From NCBI GenBank assembly GCA_963666875.2, contig CAXXPU010000007.1, positions 1 to 64,000 on the forward strand: a DNA stretch of 64,000 nucleotides, in the 5' to 3' direction. Below the pieces are notes generated by a model. That model saw nothing but the letters and a program-made list of their open reading frames with translations. It was not told where the DNA came from and made no database searches. Source of the stretch: G963662655 sp963666875 (GTDB lineage: Bacteria; Cloacimonadota; Cloacimonadia; Cloacimonadales; JAIOQZ01). Positions 63,840-64,000 of this stretch are shown one piece after another; position 1 is the first letter of the stretch; each line of letters opens with the position of its first letter. The translations under genes and the position numbers were made by a program.

Positions 63840-64000
63840 CTACTCCATCGCGATCATGGAAATCTCGACCAGCGCGCCCTTCGGCAATGCACAGATCTGC
63901 ACCACTTCACGAGCCGGGAAGGGATCTTCGAAGAATGATTTGTAGATATCGTTGAATTGCGGATACTGCTCCATGTCGATCAGATAAACGGTTGCTTTCA
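63840..64000 (-). CDS. RidA/YjgF family enamine deaminase, C-terminal part (cut by window edge)
   Basis: The last 53 codons are visible, ending TAG at 63840-63842. K-A-T-V-Y-L-I-D-M-E, then P-F-P-A-R-E-V-V-Q and L-P-K-G-A-L-V-E-I match the RidA C-terminus, including the arginine that binds the substrate carboxylate (P-A-R). It hydrolyses reactive enamine/imine intermediates from threonine dehydratase. Confidence 0.9.
   Translation of the reverse strand, partial: KATVYLIDMEQYPQFNDIYKSFFEDPFPAREVVQICALPKGALVEISMIAME

Overview
The window looks like a chromosome segment of a Gram-negative, flagellated bacterium of the FCB superphylum (one of the little-cultured candidate lineages rather than a classical Bacteroidetes). 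Visible reasons: six secreted proteins end in a type IX secretion (Por) sorting tail with an N-P-F-N-P motif. CMP-Kdo synthetase, a TolC protein, an Mce/Mla lipid transporter and lipoproteins imply an outer membrane. A basal-body and export operon (flgB to fliI) with a sigma-54-type promoter implies a flagellum. The phylum assignment is inference; no rRNA is present.

Layout. 1-4321: the start of an ABC ATPase, two hairpin repeats and a 1162-residue secreted beta-helix protein. 4691-11521: a TetR-TolC-HlyD-ABC-ABC-permease-permease efflux operon, then a methyltransferase. 12409-17418 (minus): an Mce lipid-transport operon whose auxiliary lipoprotein is fused to an outer-membrane barrel. 17566-18747: an array of about 160-bp palindromic repeats containing a RAYT transposase. 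18752-23113: a secreted repeat protein and an asparagine-synthase-like protein. 23163-24630: an IS110 element inserted in one arm of a 30-bp inverted repeat. 24749-35901: an AT-rich TPR protein, an acyl-CoA dehydrogenase, two large secreted proteins and a hybrid sensor kinase. 35989-44232: a TylF-type methyltransferase and four tandem secreted GLUG-repeat proteins. 44233-44752: hairpins, a 14-G tract and tRNA-Arg(TCG) with a duplicated 3' end. 44753-48848 (minus): mnmG, lipoprotein, kdsB, LPP20-like lipoprotein. 49020-52643: a membrane-anchored P-loop NTPase with twelve 46-residue repeats. 52648-56540 (minus): two secreted proteins and a polysaccharide flippase. 56798-57310: a GNAT acetyltransferase. 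57389-63699 (minus): flgB-flgC-hypothetical-fliE-fliF-fliG-fliH-fliI. 63840-64000: the end of a RidA protein.

Strongest observation. The 5' non-coding part of the IS110 element folds into three hairpins, and two internal loops can be read as bridge-RNA guides. One loop carries 8 nt identical to the left insertion flank and 5 nt complementary to core plus right flank. The other carries 8 nt identical to the right end of the element and 5 nt complementary to core plus left end. All four matches share the same register around a CT core, and excising 23301-24624 restores a perfect 30-bp inverted repeat. The element therefore seems programmed to hit a palindromic repeat.

Other themes are dispersed palindromic repeats (several families, some supplying the last codons of genes), a self-contained lipid-transport operon with a novel-looking lipoprotein-barrel fusion, and a surface-protein repertoire of beta-helices, propellers and GLUG repeats probably exported by T9SS.
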